Positions 61,158 to 64,000 of a DNA stretch of 64,000 bases are shown piece after piece. The DNA lies in the NCBI GenBank assembly GCA_017519405.1, contig JAFWSH010000033.1, positions 1 through 64,000 on the forward strand, given 5' to 3'. Numbering within the stretch: position 1 is the first letter of the stretch; each line of letters begins with the position of its first letter. A program made the translations under genes and the position numbers. The notes under the pieces were generated by a model. That model saw only the letters and a list, made by a program, of their open reading frames with translations, was not told where the DNA came from and did no database searches. Origin of the DNA: Clostridia bacterium (lineage in GTDB: Bacteria; Bacillota; Clostridia; Christensenellales; Aristaeellaceae).

Positions 61158-62960
61158 GTGCAGATTCATGCCATACTCTCGGAGGTTTTCGGCCACAGCA
61201 GTTTCAGGGAGGGCCAGGAGGCGCTGATCCGCGCCCTGTGCAGCGGCCGGGACGTGATGGGCATCATGCCCACCGGCGGCGGCAAGTCCCTGTGCTACCA
61301 GATCCCGGCCCTGTCCCGGGAGGGGACCGCCCTGGTGATCTCCCCGCTGATCTCCCTGATGAAGGACCAGGTGGCCGCCCTGAAGGCCGCCGGGGTCCCC
61401 GCCGGCTACCTGAACTCCAGCCTCAGCGCCCCCCAGCAGGAGCTGGCCATGCAGCGGGCCCTCGCCGGCGCCTACCGCCTGCTCTATGTGGCCCCGGAGC
61501 GCCTCTCCCAGCCCGGGTTCCGGGCCTTTGCCGCCCGGCTGAAGCCCTCCCTCATCGCGGTGGACGAGGCCCACTGCGTCTCCCAGTGGGGCCAGGATTT
61601 CCGCCCGGACTATCTGCGGATCACGGACTTCACGGACAGCCTGCCGGAGCGGCCGCCGGTGGGGGCTTTCACCGCCACCGCCACCCCCCGGGTGCAGGCG
61701 GACATGGTGCGGCTCCTGGGCCTGCGGAACCCCCTGGTGACGGTCACCGGCTACGACCGGCTCAACCTGTTTTTCGAGGTCATCCCCGTGCGGCGGCAGC
61801 GGAATCTGGTGCTGCTGGAGGTGCTCTCCCATCTGCCCGGGGAGAGCGGCATTGTCTACTGCGCCATCCGGCGGGAGGTGGAGCAGGTCTGCGATCTGCT
61901 GCAGGAGAAGGGCGTGGCCGCGGTGCGCTACCACGCGGGCCTGCCGGATGCGGAACGGCGGCAGAACCAGGAGGATTTCCAGTATGACCGGGCCCGGGTG
62001 ATGGTGGCCACCAACGCCTTCGGCATGGGCATCGACAAGAGCAACGTCCACTTCGTGATCCACCACAGCATGCCCAAGTCCCCGGAGGCCTACTACCAGG
62101 AGGCCGGGCGGGCCGGCCGGGACGGGGAGCCGTCCTTCTGCGTGCTGCTCTGCGGCAAAGGGGACATCACTGCCGCACGGCGGCTGATCCAGGGCAACCC
62201 ACCCAATCCGGAGCTCACCGTCGAGCAGGCGGCGGAGGTCCGGCGGGTGGACCTGTCCCGGCTGAAGGCCATGGCGGATCTCTGCCAGGGGAGCGGCTGC
62301 TTCCGGGCGGGGCTGCTGCGGTACTTCGGCCAGCAGGCTCCGGGCCGGTGCAGCGGCTGCTCCCGCTGCTGCCCCAGTCACTTCCCCGCCGCCCGGGAGC
62401 TGGCGGTCCGCCTGATGGAGGGGAGGAAAAAAACGGAGGTTGTCCTCCCAAACCTGAGGGATTTCACCGTGGTCCCCGCAGACCCGATCCCCGCCGATGG
62501 TGAGCCGTCCCTGTTCGAGCAGCTCCGGGCCTGTCGCACCACCCTGGCCCGGGCCATGGGCCAGCCCCCCTACATCGTCTGCAGCGACCGGACCCTCCGG
62601 GACATGGCGGAGAAGCGGCCCCGGACCCCGGCGGAGATGCTGGAAGTCTACGGCATGGGCCGGCGGAAGACGGCCTCCTTCGGGGAAGCCTTCCTGGCGG
62701 TGCTGAACGGGCAGCCGCCGGAGGACGCCGCCCCCGTAACGGCACCGGGGAACCCCGCCCCGGCTCGGGAGATTCCCGCCCCGCCCTCCGACGCCGCCGC
62801 CCTGGCCGACCGTCTGGCGGCCGCCCTGTCCCCGGAGGCGGAAGCCACCCTCCGCCAAGGCTGGCTGGAGGGCGCCGGGATCCGGGACCTGGCCGGCCGC
62901 CTGGGCCGCAGCCCCGAGGAGACCGCCCTGCTGCTGGTGCGGCTGGCCCTGCTGGACTGA
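61158..62960 (+). CDS. recQ: ATP-dependent DNA helicase RecQ
   Basis: This encodes 600 residues from GTG 61158 (AAAAGGGGG upstream); the ATG at 61020 lies before the promoter. Helicase motifs: I MPTGGGKSLCYQIP, II VDEAHCVSQWGQDF with the RecQ aromatic loop, III GAFTATATPRVQ, V ATNAFGMGIDKSN, VI YYQEAGRAGRDG. The zinc region has CFRAGLLRYFG and CSGCSRCC. An HRDC domain (about 490-555) and a short C-terminal helical domain follow. It unwinds DNA 3'-5' in recombination repair. Confidence 0.95.
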   Translation: MQIHAILSEVFGHSSFREGQEALIRALCSGRDVMGIMPTGGGKSLCYQIPALSREGTALVISPLISLMKDQVAALKAAGVPAGYLNSSLSAPQQELAMQRALAGAYRLLYVAPERLSQPGFRAFAARLKPSLIAVDEAHCVSQWGQDFRPDYLRITDFTDSLPERPPVGAFTATATPRVQADMVRLLGLRNPLVTVTGYDRLNLFFEVIPVRRQRNLVLLEVLSHLPGESGIVYCAIRREVEQVCDLLQEKGVAAVRYHAGLPDAERRQNQEDFQYDRARVMVATNAFGMGIDKSNVHFVIHHSMPKSPEAYYQEAGRAGRDGEPSFCVLLCGKGDITAARRLIQGNPPNPELTVEQAAEVRRVDLSRLKAMADLCQGSGCFRAGLLRYFGQQAPGRCSGCSRCCPSHFPAARELAVRLMEGRKKTEVVLPNLRDFTVVPADPIPADGEPSLFEQLRACRTTLARAMGQPPYIVCSDRTLRDMAEKRPRTPAEMLEVYGMGRRKTASFGEAFLAVLNGQPPEDAAPVTAPGNPAPAREIPAPPSDAAALADRLAAALSPEAEATLRQGWLEGAGIRDLAGRLGRSPEETALLLVRLALLD

Positions 62961-63030
62961 GGGTTCCGCGCCCCGCCGCCCGGGCTTCTCCCATTCTTCC
63001 AAATATTTACTTGATTCCGGCGTGTTAGCC

Positions 63031-63059
63031 TTGCTTAAGCGCAAAACTTGTGCTACACT
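63031..63059 (+). promoter_or_regulatory. Promoter of the repeat-protein gene
   Basis: -35 TTGCTT (63031-63036), 17-bp spacer, -10 TACACT (63054-63059). Confidence 0.6.
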
Positions 63060-63108
63060 GGAAGCAAGGTCTGAGGACCGCTGAAAAACCTTAAAGGAGG
63101 ATCCTTTC

Positions 63109-64000
63109 ATGCGCAAAATCCTTGCCCTTCTGCTGGCCGTCGCCCTGCTGCTGGCCTGCACCGCCGTCCTGGCGGAGGAGGAAACCTGTGTCTACACCGT
63201 CTACAACGTGACCGGCGAGAAGGTCACCGAGCTCTACGTCACCGACAATGCCACCGGTGAGAAGAGCGTCAACTACGCCGGCGAGGAAGGCCTGGCCAAC
63301 GGCGCCTCCGTGGAGATCTCCGGCGTGAACAAGGAGGGCTATGAGCTCACCCTGAGCTTCAAGACCGAGGGCGGCTACGAGGGAAGCTTCCCCACCCTGC
63401 ACTTCGAGACCGTGCCGATCTCCCTGCTGGCCGCCGACGCCCTCTCCGGCGCCACCCAGATCAACTTCAACGTGCCTGACGTCTCCTGCACCTACACCGT
63501 GTTCAACGTCACCGGCGAGAAGGTCACCGAGCTCTACCTCAAGGACACCATCACCGGCGAGGCGGGCGAGAACTACGTGGCCGAGGCCGGCCTGGAAAAC
63601 GGCGCCTCCATCGAGCTCACCAAGACCGTGAAGGCGGACGCCACCGGCCGGGACAAGTTCGTCCTGGACCTGGCCTTCAAGACCGAGAGCGGCTATGAGG
63701 GCTCCTTCCCCACCCTGCACTTCGAGACCGTGCCGATCTCCCTGCTGGCCGCCGACGCCCTGTCCGGCGCCACCCAGATCAGCTTCACAGCCCCTGACGT
63801 CACCTGCACCTACACCGTGTACAACGTCACCGGCGAGAAGGTCACCCAGCTCTACCTCATCGACACCCTCACCGGCGACATCAGCGAGAACTACGCCAGC
63901 GAGGAGGGCCTGGCGGACGGCGCCTCCATCGACCTGTCCAAGACCGTGAAGGCGGACGCCACCGGCCGGGACAAGTTCGTCCTGAACCTGGTCTTCAAGA
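63109..64000 (+). CDS. Secreted tandem-repeat protein (partial, runs off the window)
   Basis: TAAAGGAGG precedes ATG 63109, and the frame stays open to the window end (297 codons). The leader MRKILALLLAVALLLACTAV contains LLAC, so the protein may be a lipoprotein; the alternative cleavage is after VLA. The mature part is tandem repeats beginning CVYTVYNVTGEKVTELYV, CTYTVFNVTGEKVTELYL and CTYTVYNVTGEKVTQLYL. Each repeat contains TESGYEGSFPTLHFETVPI-like sequence. These are beta-sandwich-like adhesion or stalk modules of no named family that I can see. Confidence 0.75.
   Translation, partial: MRKILALLLAVALLLACTAVLAEEETCVYTVYNVTGEKVTELYVTDNATGEKSVNYAGEEGLANGASVEISGVNKEGYELTLSFKTEGGYEGSFPTLHFETVPISLLAADALSGATQINFNVPDVSCTYTVFNVTGEKVTELYLKDTITGEAGENYVAEAGLENGASIELTKTVKADATGRDKFVLDLAFKTESGYEGSFPTLHFETVPISLLAADALSGATQISFTAPDVTCTYTVYNVTGEKVTQLYLIDTLTGDISENYASEEGLADGASIDLSKTVKADATGRDKFVLNLVFK
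63187..64000 (+). repeat. In-frame tandem repeats of 300-318 bp
   Basis: Unit starts at 63187, 63487 and 63805 (spacing 300 and 318 bp); the third is cut by the window. Units 2 and 3 share long identical DNA runs, including an 18-bp insertion relative to unit 1 coding TVKADATGRDKF. This points to recent duplication. Confidence 0.8.

Noticed and set aside
61002..63161. A 719-codon minus-strand frame opposite recQ
   Set aside because: It spans the recQ gene, two promoters and the start of the next gene, and has no recognisable domain.
63187..64000. CRISPR-like or satellite repeat
   Set aside because: The repeats are 300-318 bp, in frame and inside a secreted-protein gene, with no spacers.

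Overview
This window looks like chromosome from a GC-rich, Gram-positive-type member of the Clostridia, probably an uncultured gut or rumen lineage near Christensenellales/Aristaeellaceae. The evidence is a PolC-type replicative polymerase, a DUF4364 regulator, an HPr-like protein, sigma-A promoters with 17-bp spacers, strong GGAGG ribosome binding sites and many secreted proteins with short Leu-rich signal peptides ending in AxA. The family-level placement is inference. I recognised no tRNA, rRNA, transposase, integrase or CRISPR array.

Positions 1-22,400 are an accessory region with less GC-rich and more varied composition. It holds about fourteen secreted or small cytosolic proteins of unknown function packed head to tail on the plus strand. 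Many are joined through nearly identical leader (signal peptide) DNA and through 40-90 bp scraps of a WG-repeat C-terminus that now supply ribosome binding sites. Lipocalin-like GxW domains, a BspA-type leucine-rich repeat protein and a pair of FG-GAP-like paralogues occur here. There are also broken genes, an orphan leader and one AT-rich gene. The array ends with a two-gene unit encoding a 1725-residue DUF4132/DUF5724-type protein. A 125-bp degenerate copy of the 3' end of rlmD follows, separated from rlmD itself by one membrane-protein gene.

Positions 22,400-29,300 carry rlmD, a double GNAT acetyltransferase, a secreted Amidase_6-like/Big_2 protein, a secreted protein with four peptidoglycan-binding domains and a membrane protein. 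Positions 29,300-38,000 are an oligopeptide ABC transporter operon, and this is the most unusual locus. Its OppC permease has a complete seven-repeat RCC1-like propeller inserted in the first extracellular loop. OppB has an enlarged outer loop, OppF has a coiled-coil insertion of about 180 residues, the binding protein has no lipobox, and a 57-residue membrane protein closes the operon.

Positions 38,000-46,500 hold gpmI, a seven-gene minus-strand operon rich in DUF3795 Cys-rich proteins and flavoproteins, a secreted SH3-like protein, a DUF4364 regulator and an HPr-like protein that lacks the phosphorylatable His. Positions 46,575-61,000 are a long minus-strand run: frr, a small gene, uppS, cdsA, a nitroreductase, a cellobiose 2-epimerase, a GH130 mannosylglucose phosphorylase, a phosphohexomutase, a DUF2927 protein, polC and a transglutaminase. 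The mannan-disaccharide genes sit where dxr-rseP-ispG usually lie between cdsA and polC. The right end has recQ and the start of a secreted protein made of tandem repeats of about 100 residues, which runs off the window.
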